A stretch of 64,000 nt of DNA from Massilia sp. BSC265 (GTDB lineage Bacteria; Pseudomonadota; Gammaproteobacteria; Burkholderiales; Burkholderiaceae_D): NCBI RefSeq assembly GCF_000740675.1, contig NZ_JPXI01000025.1, forward strand, positions 1 through 64,000, in the 5' to 3' direction. Position 1 is the stretch's first letter. Each line of letters starts with the position of its first letter. Below the pieces are notes generated by a model that was not told where the DNA came from, did not search any database, and saw nothing but the letters and a program-made list of their open reading frames with translations. Position numbers and translations under genes: made by a program. Shown here in pieces: positions 9,883 to 18,547 of the stretch.

Positions 9883-10527
9883 TCAGGCAGGCTGCCTCTC
9901 TTCCGGCCCGGGGGCAAGGTCAGGCAAACCGGCCAGCACCTCCTCGATGCTGGCGCAGCGCTCCAGCACCTCGACGACAAGCGGCAGCGGTTCGGCCAGG
10001 ATGCCGGGCAGGTCGCGCTCCTGCGGGTCGCTCAGGCTGAAGGCGAGCGCCTCGCGCGGCGGGTCGAAGCGGGCGTCGATGCCCGGCTTGTTGCCCCTCG
10101 GGTCGATCCGGTACCAGCCGAAGTCCGTCAGCCAGACCGCGTTCAGCCCATGCAGGCAATACGGCGCTTCCTTGTTGCCGGTCGCCAGGCGCTGATAGCA
10201 CAGGCCCGCCGGGATGCCGTTGGCCCTGAGCAGGGCCGCCAGCAGGTGGCTCTTGGCATAGCAGAAGCCGGTCCGGTGGCGCAGGACATCGGAAGCGCGG
10301 CAAGTCACCGGATTGCGCCGGAAATCCGCGCTGTGCGCGATCTGGTCACGGACGAATTTGAAACATGCGCGCACGACGTCCGCTTGCGAGCTTGCCCCTC
10401 CCGCCAGGTGGAAGGCGGTGGCCCGTACGTCCGGATCGCCGGCATCGACATGGATGCTGGCGGCGAGATAAGGCTGCAGGCTGGTGCGGTCCATGTCGTG
10501 GTCGGGATGGCAGTGGAAAGCAAGCAT
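9883..10527 (-). CDS. Transglutaminase-like cysteine protease-fold protein
   Basis: 214 residues with the transglutaminase triad in the usual order: Cys89 in RTGFCYAKSHLLAALLR, His126 in YCLHGLNAVW and Asp142 in YRIDPRGNK. No signal peptide is seen, so it is probably cytoplasmic. Bacterial proteins of this type act as proteases or amidases rather than cross-linkers; the substrate is unknown. A second ATG at 10494 is an alternative start. The YqaA-type membrane gene lies 27 bp upstream on the same strand, so they may form a pair. Confidence 0.8.
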   Translation of the reverse strand: MLAFHCHPDHDMDRTSLQPYLAASIHVDAGDPDVRATAFHLAGGASSQADVVRACFKFVRDQIAHSADFRRNPVTCRASDVLRHRTGFCYAKSHLLAALLRANGIPAGLCYQRLATGNKEAPYCLHGLNAVWLTDFGWYRIDPRGNKPGIDARFDPPREALAFSLSDPQERDLPGILAEPLPLVVEVLERCASIEEVLAGLPDLAPGPEERQPA

Positions 10528-10554
10528 TCTACCTGCCGCGACCGTCCCGCTCTT

Positions 10555-11058
10555 TCAGCCGATCAGCCGCTCGAAGAAGTCCCCCACCGTCTTCCAGAAC
10601 CCGTCGGGGATGTACAGCAGCACCGCCGTCATGGTTACGTAGCGCAAGAACTTCCCGATCGCCATGTACATCACGCTCGGCCAGAACGGCAGGTGCAGCC
10701 AGCCGGCCAGGGTGCACAGCGGGTCGCCCACGCCCGGCATCCAGGACAGCAGCATGGTCTTGGCGCCATACTTCTTGAGCCAGCCGAACCAGCGGCTCTG
10801 GCGCTCCTTGGCGAAGGCGATCTTGGCGCGGTAGCCGATGAAGTAATCGACCGCCCCGCCCAACGTATTGCCCAGCGTGCCGACGAAGATGGCCGGCCAG
10901 AACATCGCCGGATTCGCCTTGACCACGGCAAAGACGGCCGGCTCGGAGCCGAGCGGCAGCAGCGTGGCCGAGACGAAGCTGATGATGAAGATGGAGGTCA
11001 GCCCGACAGTCGGTGCCGCAAGGACGTTCAGCAGCCAGAGGACGGCATTTTCGATCAT
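10555..11058 (-). CDS. YqaA/DedA-related small membrane protein (VTT domain)
   Basis: 167 residues with about four hydrophobic segments and the motif GTLGNTLGGAVDYFIGYRAK followed by RFGWLKKYG-like and MPGVGDPLCTLAGWLHLP segments, which mark the YqaA branch of the VTT/DedA superfamily (inner membrane; lipid flipping and envelope homeostasis in relatives). DedA proteins are larger, so this is the short YqaA type. It faces away from ilvA, with a 227-bp region between the two starts. Confidence 0.85.
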   Translation of the reverse strand: MIENAVLWLLNVLAAPTVGLTSIFIISFVSATLLPLGSEPAVFAVVKANPAMFWPAIFVGTLGNTLGGAVDYFIGYRAKIAFAKERQSRWFGWLKKYGAKTMLLSWMPGVGDPLCTLAGWLHLPFWPSVMYMAIGKFLRYVTMTAVLLYIPDGFWKTVGDFFERLIG

Positions 11059-11098
11059 CGAGTGGTGAATTCTAAAAAACGGGGCCCCAGCAACAGGC

Positions 11099-11129
11099 TT
11101 GAGCGGTTGAGATCATGGTCCATTATAAT
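11099..11129 (+). promoter_or_regulatory. Probable ilvA promoter
   Basis: TATAAT at 11124-11129 with TTGAGC at 11099-11104, spacer 19 bp. Transcription would start near 11136, leaving a leader of about 150 nt before the ilvA ATG. I could not find a convincing attenuator peptide in the leader. Confidence 0.45.
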
Positions 11130-11285
11130 GAGGATCACTTAACGTAACGACACAATACGCCGCGCCTGCCACCCAGCGCATCGTATCGCCACCAGGCTCC
11201 CGGTCATCCTCCGAGCAGAACAGTGTGCGTCGTCCGGACCGCCGGCCCATCCCTGCCGGCATTGCACCAACGCCGATTGCCGACC

Positions 11286-12824
11286 ATGACTACCGACTAC
11301 CTCAAGAGAATCCTGACCGCCCGCGTCTACGACGTCGCAGAAGAAACCCCGCTCGAATACGCGCCCACCCTGTCGAACCGCTTCGGCAACCGCATCTATT
11401 TCAAGCGCGAAGACATGCAGAGCGTGTTCAGCTTCAAGCTGCGCGGCGCCTACAACAAGATGGCGAACCTGACGCCCGAGCAGCTGAAGCGCGGCGTGAT
11501 CTGCGCCTCGGCCGGCAACCACGCGCAAGGTGTCGCCCTGTCCGCGGCCCGCCTGGGCTGCCGCGCCCTGGTCGTGATGCCCACCACCACCCCGCAGGTG
11601 AAGGTCGACGCGGTCAAGGCGCGCGGCGGCGCCAACGTGGAGGTGGTGCTGCACGGCGACTCCTATACCGACGCCTACAACCACGCCCTGCTACTGGAGA
11701 AGGAGCAGCGCCTGACCTTCGTCCACCCCTTCGACGACCCCGACGTCATCGCCGGCCAGGGCACCATCGGCATGGAGATCCTGCGCCAGCACTCTGCCCC
11801 GATCCATGCGATCTTCGTGGCCATCGGCGGCGGCGGCCTGGTCGCCGGCGTGGGCGCCTACGTGAAAGCGGTGCGGCCGGACATCAAGGTGATCGGCGTG
11901 CAGACCATCGACTCGGATGCGATGGCCAGGAGTCTGAAGGCCGGCCACCGCGTGACGCTGACGGACGTCGGCCTGTTCTCGGACGGCACCGCGGTGCGCC
12001 TGGTGGGCGAAGAGACCTTCCGCGTGGCGCAGCAGGTGGTGGACGAAGTGATCATCGTCGACACCGACGCGATCTGCGCCGCGATCCAGGACGTGTTCCA
12101 GGACACCCGCAGCATCCTCGAGCCGGCCGGCGCGCTGGCGGTGGCCGGCGCCAAGGCCTACGTGGAACGCTCGCAGATGGCGCGCAACCCGGTCAAGGGC
12201 GAGACCCTGGTGGCGGTGGCCTGCGGCGCCAACATGAACTTCGACCGCCTGCGCTTCGTTGCCGAGCGCGCGGAGCTGGGCGAATCGCGCGAAGCCGTGT
12301 TCGCGGTGACCATCCCCGAGCAGCGCGGCAGTTTCCGCCGCTTCTGCGCGCTGGTCGGCCCGCGCAACGTCACCGAATTCAACTACCGCATGGGCGATTC
12401 GCGCGAGGCGCACATCTTCGTCGGCGTGCAGGTGGGCAGCCGCAGCGAGTCCGGCCTGCTGGCGCGCACCTTCGAGGAACACGACTTCCGCACCCTCGAC
12501 CTGACCCACGACGAACTGGCCAAGCTGCACATCCGCCACCTGGTGGGCGGAAAAAGCGCGCAGGCGCAGGACGAATTGCTGTATCGTTTCGAGTTTCCCG
12601 AACGGCCGGGGGCCTTGATGCGCTTCCTCGACAGCATGGCGCCGAACTGGAACATCTCGCTGTTCCACTACCGGAACCAGGGCGGCGACGTAGGGCGCAT
12701 CCTTGTCGGACTGCAGGTGCCGGCCGCGGAGATGGATGAATTCAGGCAGTTCCTGGCGACCCTGGGGTACCGGTATTGGGATGAGAGTGCGAATCCGGTG
12801 TACAAGCTTTTTTTGGGCGCCTAG
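11286..12824 (+). CDS. ilvA: Threonine ammonia-lyase, biosynthetic
   Basis: 512 residues, close to the 514 of the E. coli enzyme. It converts L-threonine to 2-oxobutanoate, the first step of isoleucine synthesis. The PLP lysine is Lys51 in SFKLRGAYNK, the PLP phosphate loop is GGGGL at 181-185, and the C-terminal third (about 330-512) contains the two ACT-like regulatory domains that bind isoleucine and valine. So it is the long, feedback-regulated form, not the short catabolic TdcB form. I chose ATG 11286 because the family starts here; an open frame from 11223 adds a Cys/Pro-rich stretch with no counterpart. Confidence 0.96.
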   Translation: MTTDYLKRILTARVYDVAEETPLEYAPTLSNRFGNRIYFKREDMQSVFSFKLRGAYNKMANLTPEQLKRGVICASAGNHAQGVALSAARLGCRALVVMPTTTPQVKVDAVKARGGANVEVVLHGDSYTDAYNHALLLEKEQRLTFVHPFDDPDVIAGQGTIGMEILRQHSAPIHAIFVAIGGGGLVAGVGAYVKAVRPDIKVIGVQTIDSDAMARSLKAGHRVTLTDVGLFSDGTAVRLVGEETFRVAQQVVDEVIIVDTDAICAAIQDVFQDTRSILEPAGALAVAGAKAYVERSQMARNPVKGETLVAVACGANMNFDRLRFVAERAELGESREAVFAVTIPEQRGSFRRFCALVGPRNVTEFNYRMGDSREAHIFVGVQVGSRSESGLLARTFEEHDFRTLDLTHDELAKLHIRHLVGGKSAQAQDELLYRFEFPERPGALMRFLDSMAPNWNISLFHYRNQGGDVGRILVGLQVPAAEMDEFRQFLATLGYRYWDESANPVYKLFLGA

Positions 12825-12883
12825 AAACAACCTGAACTGGCCTGCGCCCTCGGCACGTCGTACGCGCCACTGGCGCCTACGAC

Positions 12884-12901
12884 CTCCGGCGAAGGCCGGA
12901 G
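12884..12901 (+). terminator. Hairpin after ilvA
   Basis: CTCCGG (12884-12889) pairs with CCGGAG (12896-12901), loop CGAAGG. No T run follows directly, only the AT-rich CCCAATTTCT, so it is a weak terminator or the core of another short repeat. Confidence 0.4.
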
Positions 12902-12956
12902 CCCAATTTCTCGTACCGCAGTGTTATCAACGCTTTAGGTACGCAACTTTTCGTTG

Positions 12957-13012
12957 ACCGCGTGGGCGTTTGTAATTCCGGCCATTGGCCGAAATTACCC
13001 CGCCCACCCTAC
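12957..13012. repeat. Intergenic palindromic element, copy 2 (right half only)
   Basis: Only the right part of the element is present: GCGTGGGCG, a short inner stem (TTCCGGCCATTGGCCGAA), then CGCCCACCCTAC. The same inner sequence (GGGCGTTTGT-ATTCCGG ... TTACCCCGCCCACCCTAC) is found in copy 8. It ends 26 bp before the queF ATG, so it is part of the queF leader or promoter region. Confidence 0.75.
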
Positions 13013-13037
13013 GAACGTCAAAAGCGTTCAGTTTCCT

Positions 13038-13871
13038 ATGAATACTCCTGATCAATCGCCACTTGGCAAATCCTCCGCGTACCAGAGCCAGTACGCCCCC
13101 GAGCTCCTGTTCCCGATCCCGCGCCTGCAAAAGCGCGAAGAGATCGGCCTGGGCGCGGGCAAGACCCTGCCCTTCTTCGGCGTCGACATCTGGAACGCCT
13201 ACGAATTGTCGTGGCTGAACATGCGCGGCAAGCCGCAGGTGGCGATCGCCACCATCACGGCGCCCGCCGATTCGCCCAACATCGTCGAATCGAAGTCGTT
13301 CAAGCTCTACCTGAACTCCTTCAACCAGACTCGCATCGCCGGTACCGATGCCCTGGTCGAACTGCTGCGCCAGGATCTGTCCGCCGCCTTTGGCGCGCCG
13401 GTGCACGTGACGGTCACGACGCCGGACGCTTTCGGCAGCCTCACGATGGGCGAGCTGGAAGGCACCCTGCTCGACCGCCTCGACGTGGAGATCGACCAGT
13501 ACGTCCCCTCGCCCGAACTCCTGAGCGCCAACATGGATGAAGCGCCGGTCGAGGAAACCCTGGTGTCGCACCTGCTGAAGTCGAACTGCCTGGTCACCGG
13601 CCAGCCGGATTGGGGCACCGTGCAGATCCGCTATGTCGGCCCGCAGATCGATCAGGAAGGCCTGCTCAAGTACCTGATCGGCTTCCGCGAGCACAACGAG
13701 TTCCATGAGCAATGCGTCGAGCGCATCTTCATGGACGTGCTGCGCCAGTGCAAGCCGACCAAGCTGGCGGTCTATGCCCGCTACACCCGCCGTGGCGGCC
13801 TCGACATCAACCCCTGGCGCGCCAATTTCAGCACCAGCAAGCCAGGCAACCTGCGTACGGCACGTCAATAA
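13038..13871 (+). CDS. queF: NADPH-dependent 7-cyano-7-deazaguanine reductase
   Basis: 277 residues, the long two-domain (YqcD-like) QueF of gammaproteobacteria and betaproteobacteria. It reduces preQ0 to preQ1 in queuosine synthesis for tRNA. The QueF motif [13 protein letters not shown] is at about 84-96, and the thioimide-forming Cys184 is in [13 protein letters not shown], with the catalytic Asp191 just after. I chose ATG 13038 because the product then begins like other QueF proteins; the upstream open frame runs through the repeat element. No preQ1 riboswitch is recognisable upstream. It is a single gene. Confidence 0.95.
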   Translation: MNTPDQSPLGKSSAYQSQYAPELLFPIPRLQKREEIGLGAGKTLPFFGVDIWNAYELSWLNMRGKPQVAIATITAPADSPNIVESKSFKLYLNSFNQTRIAGTDALVELLRQDLSAAFGAPVHVTVTTPDAFGSLTMGELEGTLLDRLDVEIDQYVPSPELLSANMDEAPVEETLVSHLLKSNCLVTGQPDWGTVQIRYVGPQIDQEGLLKYLIGFREHNEFHEQCVERIFMDVLRQCKPTKLAVYARYTRRGGLDINPWRANFSTSKPGNLRTARQ

Positions 13872-14235
13872 GCGCTCATTAACCTAGAATCGTGCACGAA
13901 TGCAAGGAAGCTGTGCGTTTTCAGCCACACTTGGCGCAAGTTTTTGATGCAAAAACGGCAGCCGAACGCCTTGCTCAAAAAACGGGCACAATGCATGGAA
14001 AAGATGGTGCGAATGCCCTCGCACCTCCATTTGCGGCGTTTTCCAGGCGATTTCGCTTAGGAAATTGCGTTTAATTGCCAAGCCGATTTCATGGCAAAAC
14101 ACTACGTTTTCGCCATACCGTCCCCACGTAGGTGACTGTATGCCTGTACAGATGCGAATTCGAATGTCAGCGCCCTGAAACAGGCCTATAATTCCGCCTC
14201 GCAAGCACCCTACCCCTGTGCAGGGCACACTAGTT
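13872..14235. other. Non-coding gap between queF and ptsN
   Basis: 364 bp without a convincing gene. It is clearly more AT-rich than its surroundings. A 60-codon open frame at 13892-14074 has no recognisable product. The only signals I can support are a TATAAT box at 14187-14192 close to ptsN. This gap is also one edge of the ptsN-hprK-rapZ block whose orientation is unusual. Confidence 0.5.
14187..14192 (+). promoter_or_regulatory. Candidate -10 box for ptsN
   Basis: TATAAT preceded by GGCC and followed by a GC-rich discriminator, 43 bp before the ptsN ATG. No good -35 box is seen at 16-18 bp, so confidence is limited. Confidence 0.35.
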
Positions 14236-14718
14236 ATGACGAACCTTAGCAAAATCCTCTCGCTCGAGAACGTGCAGCTGGACCTGGAAGTTTCCAGCAA
14301 AAAGCGTGCATTCGAGCAGGCCGGCCTGATCTTCGAGAACAACTGCGGCATCGCACGTTCGACCGTGTCGGACAACCTGTTCGCACGCGAGCGCCTCGGC
14401 TCCACTGGCCTCGGCCATGGTGTCGCCGTGCCGCACGGACGGATCAAGGGCTCCAAGAGCCTGAAGTCGCCGCTGGCGGCCTTCGTGCGCCTGAAGGATC
14501 CGATTCCCTTCGAATCGCCGGACGGCCAGCCGGTCAGCCTGCTGTTCTTCCTGCTGATCCCGGACCACGTGACCCAGCAACACCTCGAGATCCTGTCCGA
14601 AATCGCCGAGCTGTTCTCGGACGAAGCCGTGCGCAATGCGCTGGCCACCGACCCGGATCCGAAATCGGTGCACGAGCGCATTATCAATTGGCAGCCCAGC
14701 CTGCAGGCTTTGGGCTAA
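14236..14718 (+). CDS. ptsN: Nitrogen PTS enzyme IIA (EIIA-Ntr)
   Basis: 160 residues. The phosphorylated His67 lies in HGVAVPHGRI, and the fold-typical ends (LFSDEAVRNAL) match PtsN. It takes phosphate from NPr in the nitrogen PTS and regulates potassium, nitrogen and envelope functions by protein contact. ATG 14236 is chosen; a GTG at 14218 is in frame but starts no conserved sequence. It is followed by a large hairpin and hprK, then rapZ, all on the plus strand. In many Burkholderiales it follows hpf directly; here hpf is 4 kb away on the other strand. Confidence 0.95.
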   Translation: MTNLSKILSLENVQLDLEVSSKKRAFEQAGLIFENNCGIARSTVSDNLFARERLGSTGLGHGVAVPHGRIKGSKSLKSPLAAFVRLKDPIPFESPDGQPVSLLFFLLIPDHVTQQHLEILSEIAELFSDEAVRNALATDPDPKSVHERIINWQPSLQALG

Positions 14719-14720
14719 GG

Positions 14721-14835
14721 CGCCTCGAAAAACCTACTGCGCGTTGTACTGGCGGCCTGCGGTGCTCGCTGTACTATTCGTACAGCTCCGCTCCACGGCC
14801 ACCATTGCCGCCGCTCGCGACGGTTTTTCGAGGCG
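14721..14835. repeat. Large nested inverted repeat between ptsN and hprK
   Basis: CGCCTCGAAAAACC at 14721-14734 pairs with GGTTTTTCGAGGCG at 14822-14835 (14 bp, perfect). Inside is a second stem, GCTGTAC (14768-14774) with GTACAGC (14780-14786), and a GGCGGC/GCCGCC pair (14752-14757, 14809-14814). The right arm runs into TCTTTT, so in RNA it can act as a terminator or processing signal lowering hprK relative to ptsN. The nested design looks like a REP-type element rather than a plain terminator. Confidence 0.7.
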
Positions 14836-14884
14836 TCTTTTGTATTAAACTGTCTACGCGGCAATTCGCCGCGTACGGAATGAC

Positions 14885-15826
14885 ATGCCCATGCTGCAGA
14901 CCCCGCTGACCATCCAGCGTTTGTATGATGACAACCGCGACAGCCTTCAATTGGGCTGGTTTGCGGGCTTCCCCGGCGGCGAGCGGCAGATCGCGGGCGA
15001 CGCGGCCTCGGCCGCCGACCAGGTCGGCCACCTGAACCTGATCCACCCGGGCCGCATCCAGGTGTTCGGGCACCAGGAACTGAACTACTACCACCGCCTG
15101 AAATCCGGTTCGCGCACCCACGTGATCGGCGAGCTGATCGGCGGCGGCCCGCCGGCCCTGATCATCGCGCAAGGCTTGGAGACCCCGCCCGACATCCTCG
15201 CCATCTGCGACGATCAGAACATCCCCCTGTTCTCGACCCCGCTGCCGGCGGCGCAGGTGATCGACTTCTTGCGCGTCTATCTATCCAAGAAGCTGGCGCA
15301 ACGCGTCATCATGCATGGCGTCTTCATGGACGTGCTGGGCGTGGGCGTCCTGATCACCGGCGACTCGGGCCTGGGCAAGAGCGAGCTAGGCCTGGAACTG
15401 ATCTCGCGTTCCCACGGTTTGGTGGCCGACGACGCGGTGGAATTCTCGCGCATCGCGCCGAACATGATCGAGGGCCGCTGCCCGCCGCTGCTGCAGAACC
15501 TGCTGGAAGTGCGCGGCCTGGGCCTGCTGGACATCAAGGCGATCTTTGGCGAGACCGCGGTGCGCCGCAAGATGCGCCTCAAGCTCATCGTCCACCTGGT
15601 CAAGCGCGGCGCGCTCGACGAGGAAGTCGAACGCCTGCCCTTCCACCACCCGACCGAGGACGTGCTCGGCCTGCCGATCCGGAAGGTCGTCATTCCGGTG
15701 GCGGCCGGCCGCAACATCGCGGTGCTGCTCGAGGCCGCCGTGCGCAATACCATCCTCCAGCTGCGCGGCATCGACACCTTGCAGGAGTTCATGGAGCGGC
15801 AGAGACAGGCGATGAGCAGCGACTGA
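14885..15826 (+). CDS. hprK: HPr kinase/phosphorylase
   Basis: 313 residues. Walker [10 protein letters not shown] at 159-167 and the HprK signature ([22 protein letters not shown], about 205-226) are present. It phosphorylates and dephosphorylates HPr on Ser46. Proteobacteria with ptsN-hprK-rapZ clusters often have incomplete PTS, so the enzyme is thought to be regulatory rather than for sugar control. A second Met six bases later (14891) is an alternative start. rapZ follows 27 bp downstream. Confidence 0.95.
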   Translation: MPMLQTPLTIQRLYDDNRDSLQLGWFAGFPGGERQIAGDAASAADQVGHLNLIHPGRIQVFGHQELNYYHRLKSGSRTHVIGELIGGGPPALIIAQGLETPPDILAICDDQNIPLFSTPLPAAQVIDFLRVYLSKKLAQRVIMHGVFMDVLGVGVLITGDSGLGKSELGLELISRSHGLVADDAVEFSRIAPNMIEGRCPPLLQNLLEVRGLGLLDIKAIFGETAVRRKMRLKLIVHLVKRGALDEEVERLPFHHPTEDVLGLPIRKVVIPVAAGRNIAVLLEAAVRNTILQLRGIDTLQEFMERQRQAMSSD

Positions 15827-15853
15827 TCCGCCATTTGGAGTATCATTCCGACC

Positions 15854-16732
15854 ATGCACATCGTCCTCATTACCGGTATTTCCGGCTCGGGCAAGTCGGT
15901 TGCCCTGAATGTCATGGAAGACGCAGGCTACTACTGCGTCGACAACCTGCCGCCGGCCCTGCTGCCGGCCCTGGTGTATACGGTCAGTGAGAAAGGCACG
16001 CAGAAGATCGCCGTTGCGGTCGATGCGCGCAGTGCCGAATCGCTGGTCGAGCTGCCGGTGAGCGTGCGCCACCTGAAAGAGGAAGGCCACAACGTCAAGG
16101 TGATGTTCCTGACCTCGAGCACGCACTCGCTGGTGGCGCGTTTTTCCGAAACCCGCCGCAGCCACCCGCTGTCGCACGAGTTGCGTCCGGGCGAGAATCC
16201 GGCTTCGCGCCGCACCCTGATCGAATGCATCGCCGAGGAACGCGAGCGCCTGTCGGCGATCGAGAACCTGGGCCACGTCATCGACACCTCGGAACTGTCC
16301 GCCAACAAGCTGCGCGCCTGGGTCAAGGAACTGGCCGACCTCGAGCATGCGCCGCTGACCCTGTTCTTCGAATCCTTCGCCTTCAAGGTGGGCGTGCCGC
16401 TGGATGCCGACTTCGTATTCGACGTGCGCGCGGTTCCCAACCCCTACTACGACCTGGCGCTGCGCCCGCTGACCGGCAAGGATGGGCCGGTGATCGCTTT
16501 CCTCGACGCCCAGCCGAGCGCGTTGGCGATGCTGGAAGATATCCGCAGCTTCGTGGCAAAGTGGCTGCCTTCGTTCAAGACGGACAACCGCTCCTATCTT
16601 ACCGTTGCAGTGGGATGCACCGGCGGGCAGCACCGGTCGGTGTACATGGCGGAGAGGCTGGGCGCCTACTTCGGGCAGACCGAGCGCGTGATTGTGCGGC
16701 ATCGGGAGCAGCCGAAGCACGCGGGGGTTTGA
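15854..16732 (+). CDS. rapZ: RNase adapter protein RapZ (YvcJ family nucleotide-binding protein)
   Basis: 292 residues, close to the usual 284. Walker A GISGSGKS is at 8-15, and the C-terminal domain ends with the conserved [16 protein letters not shown] segment, which binds metabolites/RNA in E. coli RapZ. In E. coli it brings small RNA GlmZ to RNase E and so controls amino-sugar synthesis; in betaproteobacteria the RNA target is not known. It is the last gene of the ptsN-hprK-rapZ unit. Confidence 0.94.
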   Translation: MHIVLITGISGSGKSVALNVMEDAGYYCVDNLPPALLPALVYTVSEKGTQKIAVAVDARSAESLVELPVSVRHLKEEGHNVKVMFLTSSTHSLVARFSETRRSHPLSHELRPGENPASRRTLIECIAEERERLSAIENLGHVIDTSELSANKLRAWVKELADLEHAPLTLFFESFAFKVGVPLDADFVFDVRAVPNPYYDLALRPLTGKDGPVIAFLDAQPSALAMLEDIRSFVAKWLPSFKTDNRSYLTVAVGCTGGQHRSVYMAERLGAYFGQTERVIVRHREQPKHAGV

Positions 16733-16765
16733 TAACGGCCTGCGGCTGCTAATTCGCCCTGAAAC

Positions 16766-16866
16766 CTAGGATGGTCGGCTATGCCGACCGCGCGTTCAAC
16801 TAACGCAAGCTTGCGAGAACTCATTTTTTAGCTGGACGCGCGGACGGCGAAGCCGTCCACCCTACG
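16766..16866. repeat. Intergenic palindromic element, copy 3 (diverged)
   Basis: Variant ends CTAGGATGGTCGGC and GCCGTCCACCCTACG. The left hairpin GGTCGGCTATGCCGACC and right hairpin GGACGGCGAAGCCGTCC are intact, although bases differ from the consensus in compensating pairs. The middle GTTCAACTAACGC matches copy 1. It lies in the convergent gap between rapZ and the acyl-CoA hydrolase gene. Confidence 0.75.
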
Positions 16867-16867
16867 A

Positions 16868-17953
16868 TCAAACCAGATGCCGCAGCGGGTGCGCATACTC
16901 CGGCCACACCGGTTCGAAGAACCGGTCCACCATCTCCTGCGTCACCTCCGCCAGCGTCGGCGGATTCCACTTCGGCGCATTGTCCTTGTCGATCACCAGC
17001 GCCCGCACGCCTTCCAGCACTTCGCCGTGCTCGAAATTGCGGCGCACCAGGTTGCGCTCCATGCGCAGGCAGTCGGCCACGCCCAGCGAGGCGCCGCGCT
17101 GCAAGAGCTCGCGCGTCACGCACATCATCAGGGGCGAACGCTGGCGCATCGCCTTCAGCGCCTTCTGCGCGAACGGGTTCTCGTCACGCCCCAGCGAGGC
17201 CATGATCATCTCCACGCTGGCTGCACCGAAGTGCGCATCGATCACGCCGCGCTGCGTCTGCAGCTCGCTCGGTCCGATCTGGCCCGCATACTGCGCGGCA
17301 TACGCGCGGATCGCCGCCGGCAGTTGCGCCCCCGGCGTCGATTCCACCAGGGTCATCAGGCCGTCCAGCCCCCCGCCCGGCACGAACACGTCCGCCAGCC
17401 CCACGTAGAGCGCGTCGGCCGCGCCGATGGTCAGGCCGGTCAAGCCCAGGTAGTGGCCCAGCTGGCCCGGCGCATGCGACAGGAAGTGGCTGCCGCCCAC
17501 GTCCGGGAACAGGCCGATGTTCACTTCCGGCATCGCCATCTTGGTACGGTCGGTAACGATGCGCAGGCCGCAGTCGGGGCCGCCCTGGGCGATGCCCATG
17601 CCGCCGCCCATCACGACGCCATCCATTACGGCGATATACGGCTTCGGATAAAAGTGGATCAGGTGGTTCAGCGCGTATTCTTCGGTGAAGAAATCCTCGA
17701 GCAGCGCGCTGCCACCCGTCGGACCCACGCGGCCCTTCTCGTGGAAGAAGCGGATATCGCCGCCCGCACACAAGGCCTTTTCGCTGCTGCTGGTGATGAC
17801 CACCGCGTCGATGCCCGCGTCATCCTTCCATTGCAGCAGGATGGCGGTCAGGGCACGCACCATGTCGAGCGACAGGGAGTTCAGTGCTTTCGGCCGGTCG
17901 AGCGTGATGACGCCGGTGCGGTTGGCAACGCGGGTCAGGACGGTGTCGGTCAT
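16868..17953 (-). CDS. Enoyl-CoA hydratase/isomerase family protein, probable 3-hydroxyisobutyryl-CoA hydrolase
   Basis: 361 residues, the length of 3-hydroxyisobutyryl-CoA hydrolases rather than the about 260 of plain crotonases. Oxyanion-hole segments are CAGGDI (62-67) and VVMGGGMG (113-120). MAMPEVNIGLFPDVGG is the block typical of the hydrolase branch, which cleaves 3-hydroxyisobutyryl-CoA in valine breakdown. Start ATG 17953 is preferred (MTDTVLTRV); ATG 17980 is possible. It lies downstream of hpf on the same strand, but a terminator separates them. Confidence 0.85.
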   Translation of the reverse strand: MTDTVLTRVANRTGVITLDRPKALNSLSLDMVRALTAILLQWKDDAGIDAVVITSSSEKALCAGGDIRFFHEKGRVGPTGGSALLEDFFTEEYALNHLIHFYPKPYIAVMDGVVMGGGMGIAQGGPDCGLRIVTDRTKMAMPEVNIGLFPDVGGSHFLSHAPGQLGHYLGLTGLTIGAADALYVGLADVFVPGGGLDGLMTLVESTPGAQLPAAIRAYAAQYAGQIGPSELQTQRGVIDAHFGAASVEMIMASLGRDENPFAQKALKAMRQRSPLMMCVTRELLQRGASLGVADCLRMERNLVRRNFEHGEVLEGVRALVIDKDNAPKWNPPTLAEVTQEMVDRFFEPVWPEYAHPLRHLV

Positions 17954-18083
17954 GGTGATGTTCTGTGGTCGAAAAGACATGCATTCTACAGAACTACGGC
18001 GTAAAACTGGAAGCGTCGAAAAGTAACAAGCGCAGTAACATTGAATTATTGACGGAAACACCGACCCGACGCGCGCGAAATGC

Positions 18084-18110
18084 AAAAAGGGCGTCCCCTC
18101 AGACGCCCTT
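18084..18110 (-). terminator. Terminator of the kds-lpt-rpoN-hpf operon
   Basis: Stem 18087-18095 with 18102-18110 (AAGGGCGTC/GACGCCCTT), 6-nt loop, followed on the minus strand by a T run. It is 26 bp after the hpf stop. Confidence 0.85.
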
Positions 18111-18135
18111 GCTGTATGTGCGGCTGCCCGTATGT

Positions 18136-18489
18136 TTACGCGGCGGCGGCTTCTCCGTTGTCCGGCAGGCGCTTGTGCGCCACGTGATTATGGTTTTGCA
18201 GCATGGATTTGTGTTTCAGAACCTGCCTGTCCAGCCTGTCCATCAGCATGTCGATCGCCGCATAGAGGTCTTGCGCGGCACTGGCCACATGCAAGATCTT
18301 GCCCGATACCTGGAGGTTGATCTCGGCTTTCTGCCTTTTTTCTTTCTCGGTGAGGTTATCGATGGCGAGGAACACGTGGGTGTCGATCACGTGGTCGAAA
18401 TGGCGGGTGATGCGCTCGAGCTTATTCTGAACGTATTCACGGATGGCGGGTGTAACTTCGAGATGGTGGCCGCTGATTGTGAGGTTCAT
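18136..18489 (-). CDS. hpf: Ribosome hibernation-promoting factor
   Basis: 117 residues from ATG 18489, preceded by an AAAGGAG ribosome site; the upstream open frame is spurious. The sigma-54 modulation/S30AE domain is clear (MNLTISGHHLEVTPAIREYV at the start, KLERITRHFDHVIDTHVFL). It binds the 30S decoding region and stalls ribosomes in stationary phase. It is the last gene of the lpt-rpoN operon, the usual place for hpf in proteobacteria. Confidence 0.95.
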   Translation of the reverse strand: MNLTISGHHLEVTPAIREYVQNKLERITRHFDHVIDTHVFLAIDNLTEKEKRQKAEINLQVSGKILHVASAAQDLYAAIDMLMDRLDRQVLKHKSMLQNHNHVAHKRLPDNGEAAAA

Positions 18490-18547
18490 ACACACTCCTT
18501 TGGGAAGGTGCCCTGCCCGCGCCACAAGGTGAGAGTGGGCAGGTGCT

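Noticed and set aside
9769..11142. 457-codon plus-strand frame opposite the transglutaminase-like and YqaA genes
   Set aside because: Shadow frame; the minus-strand genes show a catalytic triad and membrane helices.
12825..13037. preQ1 riboswitch before queF
   Set aside because: I looked for a small pseudoknot with a C-rich loop and A-rich tail; the region is a hairpin plus a half copy of the palindromic element.
13892..14074. 60-codon plus-strand frame in the queF-ptsN gap
   Set aside because: No ribosome site, no recognisable product, and composition unlike the coding genes.
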